64,000 nt of DNA from Botrimarina colliarenosi (GCF_007859955.1 NZ_SJPR01000006.1:1-64000), one strand, 5' to 3'. Shown: positions 17,521-28,100, counted from the stretch's first letter. A program made the numbers and translations. Notes: generated by a model not told the origin, from the letters alone.

Positions 17521-19743
17521 ATGTCCGCCTCGCGAATTTGCCTACTGGCAGCCACCGCCCTCGGTGGCGTTTTGACGCCGACCGCCTCTTGCTGGGCGCA
17601 AGCCTACGGAGCCGCGGGAATCGTTGAACACAACGACCTCCGCTGGTTCGAGCCCGTTGAGCTCGACATCGATGGCCAGATGCCCCGCCGCGACGCGGGG
17701 TATTTCGCGTCGATGGACAAGCTCTACTGGGCGACGATCAACCCCAAGGTCGAGATTGGCCACGAGGGCCTGACGGTCGATAGCGAGCGGATCTACCGGG
17801 CGCCGAGCAACCCCTTGGCGCTCTTGGCCCTCCAGCAAGTCGAAGCGCTCGACTTCATCGACAACCTGCAAGAAAACCTCGAATACAGCGGCATCCAGTT
17901 CGTGATCGCCAACACGAAAGGAACGGATTCGCTGTCGGATGACGTCACGATGACATTCAATACCGCGCCGTTTGCGACGGTCGCTCAGCTCGAAACCGCG
18001 ATTAGTGATTTCAATAATCTCCAAGCTAACATTGACGCCAACTTACAGGTGCGTGTTGGTGGCGAGCCGACTCCCTACCAAGTACGCAACGGCATCCGCG
18101 ACGCGCTGCCCGACGCCGGCTTCGCCTGGGGTGAGCGGTACGCCTTCGGGTACAGCGACGGCGAGCGGGGCTGGATGGTCGAGATCCTCGATGGCCCCGA
18201 GTCGACGGCCGGCGGCACCTGGGGCGCCGGCGAGGCGGGGCCCTACACGAGCCAGTCGGGCACCGACGTTTATGGTCCCGACCCCTACTTCCTCAGCGAT
18301 CTGCAGGATGACAACGGCGACGGCATCGGCGACGGTGACGGCGAGCTTGGCGCGGTCGACCTCTTCGCCCTGGGCTTCGGTAGCGTGGCGGTGAACTTCA
18401 ACCTGCCGACCCCCGACTTCCTCGACGGGTACCGCGACTACTTCGACAACTCCGCCGGCGTCGGCACGACGACGGGCCCGATCATGTACGTCGGCAACTA
18501 CGGTACCGTAGAAAGCGATCTGAGTGTGGTTGACATTGGGAACAACCCCGGCGCCACGCGTGTCGAGATCGATGACGCCATCATCGCTATCCAAGACTAC
18601 GACGATGAGGCGAGCGATCCGCCAACCGTGGACCCGAACGAGACAGCACTCGACTCTTTGTTGGCCATCATGCTCAACGAGGTCAACTCCGCGGGTACGA
18701 TCATCGGAGGTCTCGATGAAGAGGACCAAGTAACACTCGGCATCTTCTTCGGGAACGCCCTCAATTCGATTGCCGCCTTGCAAGCCGCTCAGAATGTGCT
18801 CGCAGCGGCGAACGCCGGGATGGTCCCACCGAACCAGCTCGACGGCCAGATCGCGGCCGTTAACAACGCCCTGGTCGCCTTCAATGCGGCATTGGCGGGG
18901 ATCGTCCTCGAAGTGGAGGACGGCGCGGGCGGCAACAACCAAAACGTCAACGTCAACGAACAGGTCCGCCAGCCGGACGATCTTGACGGCAACGGGCAGG
19001 CGGGCGTCTTCCGAGTCCTCGCTGACATCGACGGTGACGGCGTCATCGAGCCGGGTGAGATCATCGGCATCATCAACAACTTTGGCGACCTGCACACCTT
19101 CAACGTCTTCTTCGATCAGGTGACGGTCCGCAACCGGACCGAGATCGACGGCGTCGAGCTGATGCGGATGCATGAGCTCTCGACCCGTCACAAGATGCAG
19201 CAGGGCCGTTGGGACGACCTCCGACTGACCTACGGCGTGCGGTTCCTCAGCGTCAGGGACGAGTTCTACTTCCGCGGCTTGGGAAGCATCCTCGGCCGGA
19301 CGACGGTCGAGACCGATCTGCAAAATCAGATCGTCGGCCCCCAAGTCGGCTTGAAGTGGACCCGCCGCGACGGTCCCTGGAACTTCGTCCTCGAGGGCCG
19401 CGGTATGATGGGCTACAACATCGTCGATGCCGACCAGTATGGGATCTTCGGCGAAGAGGCGATCCCGGGCGCCCTCAACCGCTCGGCAGTGGCCCGGACG
19501 ACCACCAGCGTCGATGGAGATCGCTTCGACGAGTTCTCGCCGGTCGCCGAGTTGCGTGCTCAGCTGCAGTACCGGATCGCCGAATCGATCTCTCTGCAGG
19601 CTGGATATACCGCCAAGTACGTTGGCAACATCCACCGCGGTAGCACGGCGACCGCGTGGAACGCCCCCGACTTCGGCATCTATGACCGCAAGGGCGACCT
19701 GTTTACCAATGGTTTGACTTTCGGCGTCGAGCTGCGGCACTAA
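17521..19743 (+). CDS. BBP7-type outer-membrane beta-barrel protein
   Basis: A 740-residue secreted protein. GAGGA lies nine bases before the ATG at 17521, and a signal peptide runs to about residue 27. The start of the mature protein (WFEPVELDIDG, then YFASMDKLYWATINPK) and the alternating-residue C-terminal strands (KWTRRDGPWNFVLEGRGMMGYN, SLQAGYTAKYVGNI, ending FTNGLTFGVELRH) fit the planctomycete putative barrel porin BBP7. A long acidic, Asn/Asp-rich insert (about 255-510) contains EF-hand-like DIDGDGVIEPGEI and probably faces outside. A strong terminator follows, so it is a single-gene unit. Confidence 0.75.
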   Translation: MSASRICLLAATALGGVLTPTASCWAQAYGAAGIVEHNDLRWFEPVELDIDGQMPRRDAGYFASMDKLYWATINPKVEIGHEGLTVDSERIYRAPSNPLALLALQQVEALDFIDNLQENLEYSGIQFVIANTKGTDSLSDDVTMTFNTAPFATVAQLETAISDFNNLQANIDANLQVRVGGEPTPYQVRNGIRDALPDAGFAWGERYAFGYSDGERGWMVEILDGPESTAGGTWGAGEAGPYTSQSGTDVYGPDPYFLSDLQDDNGDGIGDGDGELGAVDLFALGFGSVAVNFNLPTPDFLDGYRDYFDNSAGVGTTTGPIMYVGNYGTVESDLSVVDIGNNPGATRVEIDDAIIAIQDYDDEASDPPTVDPNETALDSLLAIMLNEVNSAGTIIGGLDEEDQVTLGIFFGNALNSIAALQAAQNVLAAANAGMVPPNQLDGQIAAVNNALVAFNAALAGIVLEVEDGAGGNNQNVNVNEQVRQPDDLDGNGQAGVFRVLADIDGDGVIEPGEIIGIINNFGDLHTFNVFFDQVTVRNRTEIDGVELMRMHELSTRHKMQQGRWDDLRLTYGVRFLSVRDEFYFRGLGSILGRTTVETDLQNQIVGPQVGLKWTRRDGPWNFVLEGRGMMGYNIVDADQYGIFGEEAIPGALNRSAVARTTTSVDGDRFDEFSPVAELRAQLQYRIAESISLQAGYTAKYVGNIHRGSTATAWNAPDFGIYDRKGDLFTNGLTFGVELRH

Positions 19744-19792
19744 GCGGCTACGTCGCCGAGCCACGGCGAACTCATGGATGACGCTTCCAAAC

Positions 19793-19831
19793 GGGGGGCG
19801 GGCCAAAAAACGGCCCGCCCCTCTTTTTTTT
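19793..19831 (+). terminator. Rho-independent terminator after the barrel gene
   Basis: A GC stem of ten base pairs (GGGGCGGGCC with GGCCCGCCCC) around an A-rich loop is followed by eight T. It ends transcription of the barrel gene. Confidence 0.92.
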
Positions 19832-20143
19832 GCGCCCGGTTGGATCCTTTCTTCGCCGGTTGCCCCCTTTTTGCGCCCGGCTACGGAGCGCGTGCGGATT
19901 AAGCCGGCCGCAGGGGCGGGGCCGCGAGATTCTCGCTGCTAGCAGCGAAACAAGCTCCGGGATGCCGCGTAGGAACGGACGATTCCAGGCTGAAGAGCCC
20001 CCCGCAGTCAGCTCGCCGTCTGCGGCCATCCGCATGCAACCGCTGGATATTGCCCAAGCCATCCAGTTTAATGCGCCTCCCGAGCGACTGCCGATCCCAC
20101 GCGACGCGTGGGGGGCAAGGCCTGTCCGCACGAAGAGAACGCC
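19832..20143. other. Spacer before the FAAL-ACP-AOS gene
   Basis: No gene or repeat is convincing here. The stretch should contain the promoter of the large fusion gene. An open frame across 19830-20147 has no ribosome-binding site and unnatural composition. Confidence 0.4.
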
Positions 20144-23100
20144 GTGACCAACTACGACCCTGCCGCTAATTACGGGCTGACGCCCGACATCGTTGACCTG
20201 GTGGGCTTGCTACGCCAGCGCGCCACAACGATGCCGCTGCAACGCGCTTTCACCTTCCTGGTTGATGGGGAACAGCAGCGCGAGCATTTGACCTACGCCC
20301 AGCTCGACGCCCGCGCCCGGGCGATCGCCGGGTACCTCCAGCGTCGCGGCCTGTCGGGCCAGCGGGCGCTGCTGCTGTACCCGTCGGGGCAGCAGTTCAT
20401 TGCGGCGTTCTTCGGGTGCCTCTACGCGGGCGTCGTCGCCGTGCCGGCCTACCCGCCCCGCCGCAACCGCAACCTCGAGCGGATCCGCTCGATTATTGGC
20501 GACTGCCACCCGCGGATCTGCCTGACGACCGACGACGTGCGGTCGCGGATCGAGCCGCTGCTCTCCGAGATGCCCGACCTGGCGGAGCTGGAGTGGAAGT
20601 GCACCCGTGAGCTCGGCGAGGACGACGCCGCCAACTGGCGCGACCCGGCGGTCGAGCCCGCGACGCTGGCGTTCCTGCAGTACACGTCGGGCAGCACCGG
20701 CATGCCCAAGGGCGTGATGGTCAGCCACGGCAACCTGCTCCACAACACGAAGCTGATCTCGCGCTCTTACCAGGCTTCGCCCGACGGCGTCGGTCTGACG
20801 TGGCTCCCCCTGTACCACGACATGGGGCTCATCGGCGGCATCCTTCAGCCGATTTACTTCGGCCGGCCGACGCACGTCATGACGCCGACCCACTTCCTGC
20901 AAAAGCCGTTGCGCTGGTTGCGGGCGCTGTCCGACACCGGCGCCACCATGAGCGGCGGGCCGAACTTCGCTTACGACCTCTGTGTCGAGCGGATCACCGA
21001 CGCCGAAAAGAAGTCGCTCGACCTCAGCCAATGGCAGATCGCCTTCAACGGCGCCGAGCCGGTCCGGGCCGAGACGATCGCGCGATTCACCAAGGCGTTC
21101 GCGCCGTGCGGCTTCCGCCCCGAGGCGATTTACCCCTGCTATGGCCTCGCCGAGGCGACGCTGATGGTGACGGGGGGGGACAAATGGCTCCCGCCGCCGA
21201 TCCGTTCATTCGACACCGCCAAGTTGAACGCCGGCGTCGCCCAGGCGGTCGCTGACGGCGCCGAGGGGTCGGTGCGGTTGGTCAGCTCGGGGCACTGTGA
21301 CCGCGATCAAGAGATGGTGATCGCCGATCCCGAAACCCTGGCCGAACAACTCCCCGGCCACGTCGGTGAGATCTGGGTCCGCGGACCTAGTGTCGCGCAG
21401 GGCTACTGGGGCCGTGAGGACGCGACCAGCGAGACGTTCCGCGCCCACCTTGCCGACGGGCGTGGCCCGTTCATGCGTACCGGCGACTTGGGTTGCCTGC
21501 ATGTCGGCGACGATGGCAAGGCCGAACTGTTCGTCAATGGCCGTCTGAAAGACCTCATTATCCTTCGGGGCGTCAATCATTATCCGCAAGACCTCGAGGT
21601 CACCGTCGGGCAGTCGCACGACGATTTGCCGGTCGGCGCAGGAGCGGCGTTCGCCGTCGGCTCCGACGGCGCCGAACAACTGGTGATCGTGCAGGAAGCC
21701 GGCCGCAACCGCGACGCCGACTTCGACGAGGTCTGCGCCGCGATCCGCAGCCAGCTCGGCAAAGTCCACGAGGTCAGCCCGCGCGAGGTGGTGCTGATCA
21801 AGCCGAACTCGATCCCCAAGACTTCTAGCGGCAAGATCCAACGGCACGCCTGTCGTCTCGCCTACGAGGCGGGCGAGCTCGACGTGGTCGCCCTCGGCAA
21901 GCCCGACGGCTCGGTCGAAGTGCTCCGTGACCGCCGCCGCCGCGATCCGATTCAGCGTTTGACATCCGAGCGCAAACCCAAGGCCAACACGCCGCCGAAG
22001 CCGGAAGGCGCCGGTCTAGCCCCGGCAGGCGACATCGCCCCGCGGGTGATGGACGTCGTCCGGAGCGTCGCCCAGGAGCGGGCGGTCAACCTTTCGCTCG
22101 ACACCGACATCGCCGGCATGGGGCTCGATTCGCTCGAGCGGATGGAGATCGTCGCCGCACTCGAACAAGAGTTTGGTGGCCGATTCACCGAAGAGGCGAT
22201 CCTTTCGATGGAGACCTGCCGCGACGTGGTCGCGCAGGTGCAGGTCTGCCTCTTGAACGAGCTCTCCGGGGGTCTGCCGGGGGAGTCCAATGGCGTGCCG
22301 ACCCCGCAGGCCCCGCTACGCGCGGACCTACCCAACGGCCAACCCGTCAGCGCTCCCCCCACGACCCCGGCGACCCGGGCGACTTCGCCCAATGAGGTGC
22401 CGGCGGCCGACTACCTGTTCGCCGAGTCGCCCGAGTACCGGCGTCTGAAGCAGACGATGGAATTGGCGACCGCTTCGGGGCTTAAGAACCCGTACTTCTC
22501 GCAGCACGAGGGGATCACCGCCGACACCACCACGATCGGTGGCAAGCAGTACGTCAACTTCTGCAGCTACAACTATCTCGGCATGTCGGGCGAGCCGTCC
22601 GTCATCGACGCCGGTCAGCAAGCTCTCGAACAGTTCGGCGCGAGCACCTCGGCCAGCCGGGTCGTGTCGGGCGAGAAGACGATCCACCGCGAGCTGGAGA
22701 AGGCGATCGCCGACTTCATTGGTGTCGACGACGCCATCATCATGGCGAGCGGTCACTGCACCAACGAGTCGGTCATCGGCCACCTCTTCGGGCCGGGCGA
22801 CCTGATCTTGCACGACGCGCTGGCGCACAACAGCATCATCCAGGGCTGCAAGCTTTCCGGCGCGTTGCGGCGGGCCTTCCCGCACAACGACGCGGACGCG
22901 TGCGGCAAGCTACTGGAGCAGTACCGTCACGAGTACCGCCGGGTGCTGATCGTCATCGAAGGCGTCTACAGCATGGATGGCGACTACGCCGACATCCGCC
23001 CCTTCGTCGATCTGAAGGAGAAGCACAAGGCGTACTTGATGATCGACGAGGCGCACTCGATCGGCACCATGGGCCCCACCGGCCGCGGGATGAGCGAGTT

Positions 23101-23701
23101 CTGGAGCGTCGACCCAACCCGTGTCGACCTCTGGATGGGAACCATCAGCAAGGGCCTCGGCAGCTGTGGTGGCTACATCGCCGCTCGGCGTGAGATCATC
23201 GAGTATCTCAAGTACACGGCGCCGACATTCGTCTTCTCCGGCGGCGTCTCGCCGGCGAACACGGGGGCGGCTCTCGCGGCGCTGCGGCTCTTGGACGCCG
23301 AGCCCGAACGGGTCGCCAAGCTCCACTCCAATTCCGAGCTCTTCCTGACGCTCGCCAAGAAGGCGGGTTTCAACACCGGCCCGGCGCATGGGACGGCGAT
23401 TGTGCCGATCATCACCGGCGACTCGCGGTTGGCGCTCGCCCTGTCGATGGGCATGTTCGAGCGGGGCGTCAACGTCCAGCCGATCCTCCACCCGGCGGTG
23501 GAAGAGGCGGCCGCCCGGCTGCGGTTCTTTATCACCTCGTCGCACACCGAGGAGCAGATCCGCCAGTCGATCGACCTGCTGGTCACGGTCCGCGACGAAG
23601 TCGTAAAAAAAATCGCCGCTGCAGGTCCGGTGGCAATAGCCCCCATCGAGCGGGGCGAAACGATGATGGCTGCCTCGACCGGCACGCCGACCCCGGCCTG
23701 A
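20144..23701 (+). CDS. Fused fatty-acyl-AMP ligase, acyl carrier protein and alpha-oxoamine synthase
   Basis: An 1185-residue three-domain enzyme. Residues about 10-600 form a fatty-acyl-AMP ligase with YTSGSTGMPKGVMVSHG (about 180), the FAAL-typical LPLYHDMGLIGGI, and a C-terminal Lys in TSSGKIQRH (Lys564). About 628-700 is an acyl carrier protein with phosphopantetheine Ser663 in GLDSLERME. About 760-1160 is an AONS/SPT-type PLP enzyme with NYLG, DEAHS and TISKGLGSCGG (Lys1003). Predicted chemistry: activate a fatty acid, load it on the ACP, then condense it with an amino acid to a long-chain alpha-aminoketone. That is the first step of sphingolipid or sulfonolipid synthesis. The start is GTG 20144; GTG 20108 is possible. 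Confidence 0.88.
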   Translation: MTNYDPAANYGLTPDIVDLVGLLRQRATTMPLQRAFTFLVDGEQQREHLTYAQLDARARAIAGYLQRRGLSGQRALLLYPSGQQFIAAFFGCLYAGVVAVPAYPPRRNRNLERIRSIIGDCHPRICLTTDDVRSRIEPLLSEMPDLAELEWKCTRELGEDDAANWRDPAVEPATLAFLQYTSGSTGMPKGVMVSHGNLLHNTKLISRSYQASPDGVGLTWLPLYHDMGLIGGILQPIYFGRPTHVMTPTHFLQKPLRWLRALSDTGATMSGGPNFAYDLCVERITDAEKKSLDLSQWQIAFNGAEPVRAETIARFTKAFAPCGFRPEAIYPCYGLAEATLMVTGGDKWLPPPIRSFDTAKLNAGVAQAVADGAEGSVRLVSSGHCDRDQEMVIADPETLAEQLPGHVGEIWVRGPSVAQGYWGREDATSETFRAHLADGRGPFMRTGDLGCLHVGDDGKAELFVNGRLKDLIILRGVNHYPQDLEVTVGQSHDDLPVGAGAAFAVGSDGAEQLVIVQEAGRNRDADFDEVCAAIRSQLGKVHEVSPREVVLIKPNSIPKTSSGKIQRHACRLAYEAGELDVVALGKPDGSVEVLRDRRRRDPIQRLTSERKPKANTPPKPEGAGLAPAGDIAPRVMDVVRSVAQERAVNLSLDTDIAGMGLDSLERMEIVAALEQEFGGRFTEEAILSMETCRDVVAQVQVCLLNELSGGLPGESNGVPTPQAPLRADLPNGQPVSAPPTTPATRATSPNEVPAADYLFAESPEYRRLKQTMELATASGLKNPYFSQHEGITADTTTIGGKQYVNFCSYNYLGMSGEPSVIDAGQQALEQFGASTSASRVVSGEKTIHRELEKAIADFIGVDDAIIMASGHCTNESVIGHLFGPGDLILHDALAHNSIIQGCKLSGALRRAFPHNDADACGKLLEQYRHEYRRVLIVIEGVYSMDGDYADIRPFVDLKEKHKAYLMIDEAHSIGTMGPTGRGMSEFWSVDPTRVDLWMGTISKGLGSCGGYIAARREIIEYLKYTAPTFVFSGGVSPANTGAALAALRLLDAEPERVAKLHSNSELFLTLAKKAGFNTGPAHGTAIVPIITGDSRLALALSMGMFERGVNVQPILHPAVEEAAARLRFFITSSHTEEQIRQSIDLLVTVRDEVVKKIAAAGPVAIAPIERGETMMAASTGTPTPA

Positions 23702-23737
23702 TGAGATCGCCGGATTAGGTGGGTGCTATAATTGGGG

Positions 23738-23828
23738 GTACTCCCGGCGCTGGCGCTAAGGGGCTAATTTCTCTGGCGGTGTTCCCACACTGCTGGAGGG
23801 AGCCCCAAGCGCCAGCGCCGGGAGCAAC
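23738..23828. repeat. REPIN-like inverted repeat pair
   Basis: Arms of 28 bases (23738-23765 and 23801-23828) pair at 25 positions, with the core CCCGGCGCTGGCGCT. A TATAAT sits just before the left arm at about 23729, and the WXG100 gene begins 40 bases after the right arm. It may terminate the fusion gene or lie in the leader of the secretion locus. Confidence 0.7.
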
Positions 23829-23868
23829 TCACCAATAACGCTCCCAAGCCGCTAGCCCCCGCCGCGCC

Positions 23869-24141
23869 ATGTCCCAAGCGATCGTCGACCCCATCGAGCT
23901 GCGTCGCTTCGCCAACAATCTCCGCCGCTTCAATGGCGAGCTGGAAGAGCGAATGACGTCGCTCGGGGCGCAGCTGCACGCTCTGGGGACGAGCTGGCGC
24001 GACCAAGAGCACAAGAAGTTCGTCGAGGACTTCGAGCAACAAGCCAAGGCGATCAAACGCTATATCGAAGTGACGAACGAGCACGCCCCGTTCCTGATCC
24101 GCAAGGCGGAGCGGATCGAAGAGTATCTGCAGCAGCGCTGA
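23869..24141 (+). CDS. WXG100-family (ESAT-6-like) protein
   Basis: A 90-residue all-helical protein with two long helices joined by a turn at SWRDQEH (W43-x-D45), the WXG100 arrangement with D replacing G. The length is typical, and there is no signal peptide. WXG100 proteins dimerise and are type VII secretion substrates or structural parts. It opens a co-directional cluster with a coiled-coil protein, a second short WxD protein and an EccC/FtsK-like ATPase, the core expected of a type VII-like system. Confidence 0.75.
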   Translation: MSQAIVDPIELRRFANNLRRFNGELEERMTSLGAQLHALGTSWRDQEHKKFVEDFEQQAKAIKRYIEVTNEHAPFLIRKAERIEEYLQQR

Positions 24142-24145
24142 CGCT

Positions 24146-24255
24146 TGAGGGACGAGGCGTTTGAGGAACGGGGGACGAGGGAGATTGCGGCATCTTCTCC
24201 TTGTAGCTCAGCTTCCTGTTCGCCCTCGTCCCCCGTCCCTAAACCCTCGTCCCTC
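24146..24255. repeat. Inverted repeat pair of GAGGGACGAGG words
   Basis: The left arm (24146-24182) and right arm (24223-24255) are near-perfect inverted copies containing GAGGGACGAGG and GGGGGACGAGGG. They lie between the WXG100 gene and the coiled-coil gene and could uncouple their expression within the cluster. Confidence 0.65.
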
Positions 24256-24263
24256 CCCCTCCC

Positions 24264-24818
24264 ATGCCCGCCCAGGTCCGGTCGTTCGACGCGATCCAAC
24301 TCGTCCGTGACGAGCTGGTGAAGTTCGGCCAGAAGTCGACCGACGGGATCGAAGAGCTCGCCGCGGAGATCCGCCGCGTTATCGATTGGGTCGAGCATGA
24401 CCGGCCCGCCTACTGGAAGCTGCGGGTCCGCAAGGCGCACGACGCGGTGACCGAGGCGAAGGCGAATCTGCACCGCTGTTTGATGTACCCCATCAACGAC
24501 GAACAGCCCTCGTGCGCCGAGGAACGGGCCGCCCTCAAGAAGGCCGAGGCGAACCTCGTCCACTGCCGGGAGAAGCAAGAGCGGGTCCGCGGTTGGGCCC
24601 GCACGCTCCGGCACGAGTTGCACGAGTACGAAGGCCGCATCGCCAAATTGCGGACCCTGGTGGAGCTCGACACGCCGCGGGCGGTGGCGCTGCTGGATCG
24701 GACGATTCTGTCGCTCGAGAAGTACGTGAGCGGCTCGATGGCGGCGTCCGCCCCGCGCGAGGCCGATGGCCCCGCCGCCGAAGAGACGCCGCCCGAGACC
24801 GAAGGGGAGACGCCATGA
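24264..24818 (+). CDS. Coiled-coil protein of the type VII-like locus
   Basis: A 184-residue protein that is almost entirely helical. Long amphipathic stretches at about 10-50 and 60-150 are rich in Arg, Glu and Ala; a disordered acidic tail (EADGPAAEETPPETEGETP) follows. No known domain is recognised. Its position between two WXG100-like genes, and a four-base overlap (ATGA) with the next gene, suggest a chaperone, scaffold or long substrate of the secretion machine, comparable in role but not in sequence to LXG- or PE/PPE-like partners. Confidence 0.55.
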   Translation: MPAQVRSFDAIQLVRDELVKFGQKSTDGIEELAAEIRRVIDWVEHDRPAYWKLRVRKAHDAVTEAKANLHRCLMYPINDEQPSCAEERAALKKAEANLVHCREKQERVRGWARTLRHELHEYEGRIAKLRTLVELDTPRAVALLDRTILSLEKYVSGSMAASAPREADGPAAEETPPETEGETP

Positions 24819-25039
24819 AGCCGTGTGACCTCGACACCGGGTCGGCCCGGCTCGTCCGGGGGCTGAAGGACCTGCACCGCGTTTGGGGCGAGGCCTCCGA
24901 CGAGTGGAACGACTCTGTCTCGGAAGCGGTTTTCAAGGAACACATTGAACCGATGGCGCCGATTGTAAAGTCGGCCCTCGACGCGGTGGGCCGGATGCGC
25001 GGGTTGCTCCAGGAAGCTCAACGCGACCTGGAAGGTTGA
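24815..25039 (+). CDS. Short WXG100-like helical protein, 74 residues
   Basis: The ATG at 24815 overlaps the stop of the previous gene as ATGA, so translation is coupled. The 74-residue product has two helices around a W31-N-D33 turn (SDEWNDSVSEAV), followed by MAPIVKSALDAVGRMRGLL. This mirrors the W-x-D turn of the 23869-24141 protein in a shorter frame. I infer a second WXG100-like partner that may form a heterodimer. The family assignment is tentative because the usual WXG glycine is absent and the chain is short. Confidence 0.6.
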   Translation: MKPCDLDTGSARLVRGLKDLHRVWGEASDEWNDSVSEAVFKEHIEPMAPIVKSALDAVGRMRGLLQEAQRDLEG

Positions 25040-25118
25040 ATCGGGCCTTTGCTGGTAGAGTGGAAGAGGCCCCGAACCCGACGCCACACCGACCCGACCC
25101 GTCCCGCAGGACCGCCCC

Positions 25119-28100
25119 TTGTCGCAGCTCTCGACCCACCGCCAGATCGAGCTGATGGAGGCGCTGCGCCGCGCCGCCTCCGAGCGGCACGCCGAGGAGC
25201 AGCGGATCTCGCAGACCCGAACCCGCGCCCTCAAGGAGGCCGCCAATCGCCGCGCCAAACGGCGCCGCGACGTCAGCGAAGCGGGGCAGGCCGAACGCGA
25301 GGGGATCGACTCCGGCGCCGAAGGCCGGCGGGCGATGCTGGTCGCCTCTTACGAGGCCGAACGCAGCCGCACCCAGGAAGAGTACAAAGCGCGTCGGCTC
25401 AAGGCCGAGGCCGACCTAACGAAAACACGCAAGGAAGCGGAGCGGGAACAGAAAGAAGGGAGCTGGGAGATCCTCACGCTCTACGACGCGGCGCGGAAGA
25501 AGCCGCCCGAGAAGTTCAAAGGTCTGCGGAAGCGGCTCACAAAGCTCCGCGGCGACCTCGACTTGATCGCGTCGGAGGCGATCGAGATCGCGCGCTCGCG
25601 CGGGATCGGCTCGGCCGATCACCAGCTCGCCGGCGCGCCGGCCGAGCCCGAATTGACCGGTTCCGGCGACGTGAAGCCCGACGCCGACGACACGGCGTGC
25701 GACGGCGCCGAGGCCGACGCGGTGGCGGCGATCGATGCGGCGCGCGAGGCGGCCCAATCGCTCTACGATCAGACGCTGCCTCGGCTGTTGAAAGGCGTTA
25801 TCCCCGGCGGCGCCTTCGCCGCGGTGCTCGCGATCGTTCTGCCGTTGACGGGGACCACGCTCGGCTGGGACGACTGGCGGGGGTACGTGTTCGGCGTCGT
25901 CGCGGGGGCGATCGCCGCCGTCGCTTCCTACGTGACGCTCAGTCCCAAAGCCAAGAAGCAAACCGCCGAGGGCTTCGCTGCCGCCAAGGCGTCGCTGGCC
26001 GACGCCGAGCAAAAACTGCTCGCCACGCACACGCTCGGCGCGCAGCGCGCCAAACGACAGTTGATCGAGCTGCGCGAGCGCCGCGACGCCGACCAAAAAG
26101 CGCTCGCCGAACGGGTTCAGCAGAGGATCGACGAGGCCGTCGCCAAGAACGAAGCCGAGCTTTCCGAGATCAGCCAGTACTTCCCCGCCAAGCTCGCGGG
26201 GATGCGTGACCGCCAGGAGGCTTCGCTCGCCGACCTGGGCCAAGAGAACAACGCGAGCGTCACGGACCTGACCAAACGCCGCGACGACCAGATCGCCCGC
26301 ATCGAGGCCGATTACGCCGCCGATGTGAAGACGATCGAAGCCGAGGCCGAGTCGGATTGGCAGGCGATGTTCGAGCGCTGGCTCACCGGCTACGACGACG
26401 TCCGCGCCGAGCTCCGCGACATGCGCGCCGAGTGCCAACGGCTTTTCCCCGACTTCGCAACGACCGACTATCCTGCGAAGGGGCCAGCGAAGGGGCCCGC
26501 GAAGGGGAAGGCCGAGGGGGACAGCGCCGACTGGCGACCGCCGACCGAGCCGCCCGCAGCGATCGCCTTTGGGAAGACGTATTTCGACCTCGCCGAGATC
26601 GAGAAGGGCTTGTCGGACGACGCCCGGCTGCGGCCGCCCGAGACACGGCTCGAGGCGCCGGCCTTGATGAACTTCGCCGAGCATCCAACGCTGTTGCTCA
26701 CCGCCGCGGGCGAAGGCCGTAAGCGGAGCGTCGAGCTGCTCCGCGCGATGATGCTCCGCCTCCTGACGGCGATGCCGCCGGGCAAGGTGCGGTTCACGAT
26801 CCTCGACCCGGTCGGCCTGGGAGACAACTTCCAGGCGTTCATGCACCTGGCCGACGCCGACGAGCAGCTGATCGCCGGCCGCATCTGGAGCCAGACTCGC
26901 GACATCGAGGAACAGCTCGGCCGACTCACCAACCACATGGAGACGGTGCTCCAGAAGTACCTGCGGAGCGAGTACGAGTCGATCCATGAGTACAACGCGC
27001 AAGCGGGCGAGGTGGCCGAGCCGTTCCAGGTCGTCATCGCGGCCGGCTTCCCGAACAACTTCAGCGAGCTGGCCGGCCGGCGGCTGGTGAGCCTCGTCAC
27101 GGGCGGTCCGCGTTGTGGCGTCTACACGCTGCTCGGAGTCGACACGGCGGTACGATTGCCGACCGACTTCCGTCTCGACGAGATCAAAGAGAACGCCGCG
27201 TGGCTCGACTGGGACGACGCCGCCGAACGCTTCGCGTGGCGACGACCGGCTTTGGAGCACCTGCCGATAGAGCTCGCGACCGAGCCGCCGATCGAGCGAG
27301 AGATCGAGGTTATCAAGCGCGCCGGCCAAGCGGCCAAGGACGCGGTCCGTGTCGAAGTCCCCTTCAGCGTTGTCGAGCCACCGCCGGGCGAGATGTGGAA
27401 GGAGCATTGCGGCGACGAGTTGCGGATCCCTGTCGGCCGGGCGGGCGCCAAGAACTTGCAAGAAGTGCGGCTCGGCAAAGGGACCTCGCAGCACCTATTG
27501 GTGGCGGGCAAGACCGGCTCGGGTAAGTCGACGTTCCTCCACGCGCTGGTCACCAGCGCCGCGATGCACTTCGGGCCCGACGAGGTCGAGTTCTATCTCG
27601 TCGACTTCAAGAAGGGCGTCGAGTTCAAGTCGTACGCCACCCACCGCCTGCCCCACGCCCGCGTCATCGCGATCGAGAGCGAACGGGAATTCGGACTGAG
27701 CGTGCTGGAGCGGCTCGACGATGAGCTGCGTGTCCGCGGCGAGAAGTTCCGCGACGCGGGCGTCCAGAACCTGGCCGATTATCGTTCGAAACGTCCCGGC
27801 GAACGGGTGCCGCGGGTGCTGCTGATCGTCGACGAGTTCCAGGAGCTGTTCGTCGAGGACGACCGGCTTGCGCAGGAATCCTCGCTGCTGATGGACCGCT
27901 TGGTGCGGCAAGGCCGGGCGTTCGGCATGCACGTGGTGCTCGGCACACAGACGCTCGCCGGCGCCTACTCGATCGCCCGCAGCACGCTCGGCCAGATCGC
28001 GATCCGCGTCGCCTTGGAGTGCAGCGAGGCGGACGCCCACCTGATCCTCAGCGACGAACGGAACACGGCGGCCCGCTTCCTCAGTCGCCCTGGGGAAGCA

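Noticed and set aside
18043..19806. A 587-codon open frame antisense to the barrel gene
   Set aside because: Composition of a shadow frame (Asp/Val/Arg-rich) without motifs; it ends past the sense stop only by chance.
25416..27494. A 692-codon open frame antisense to the secretion ATPase
   Set aside because: Arg/Gly/Leu-rich shadow of the real gene; the sense strand has clear motifs.
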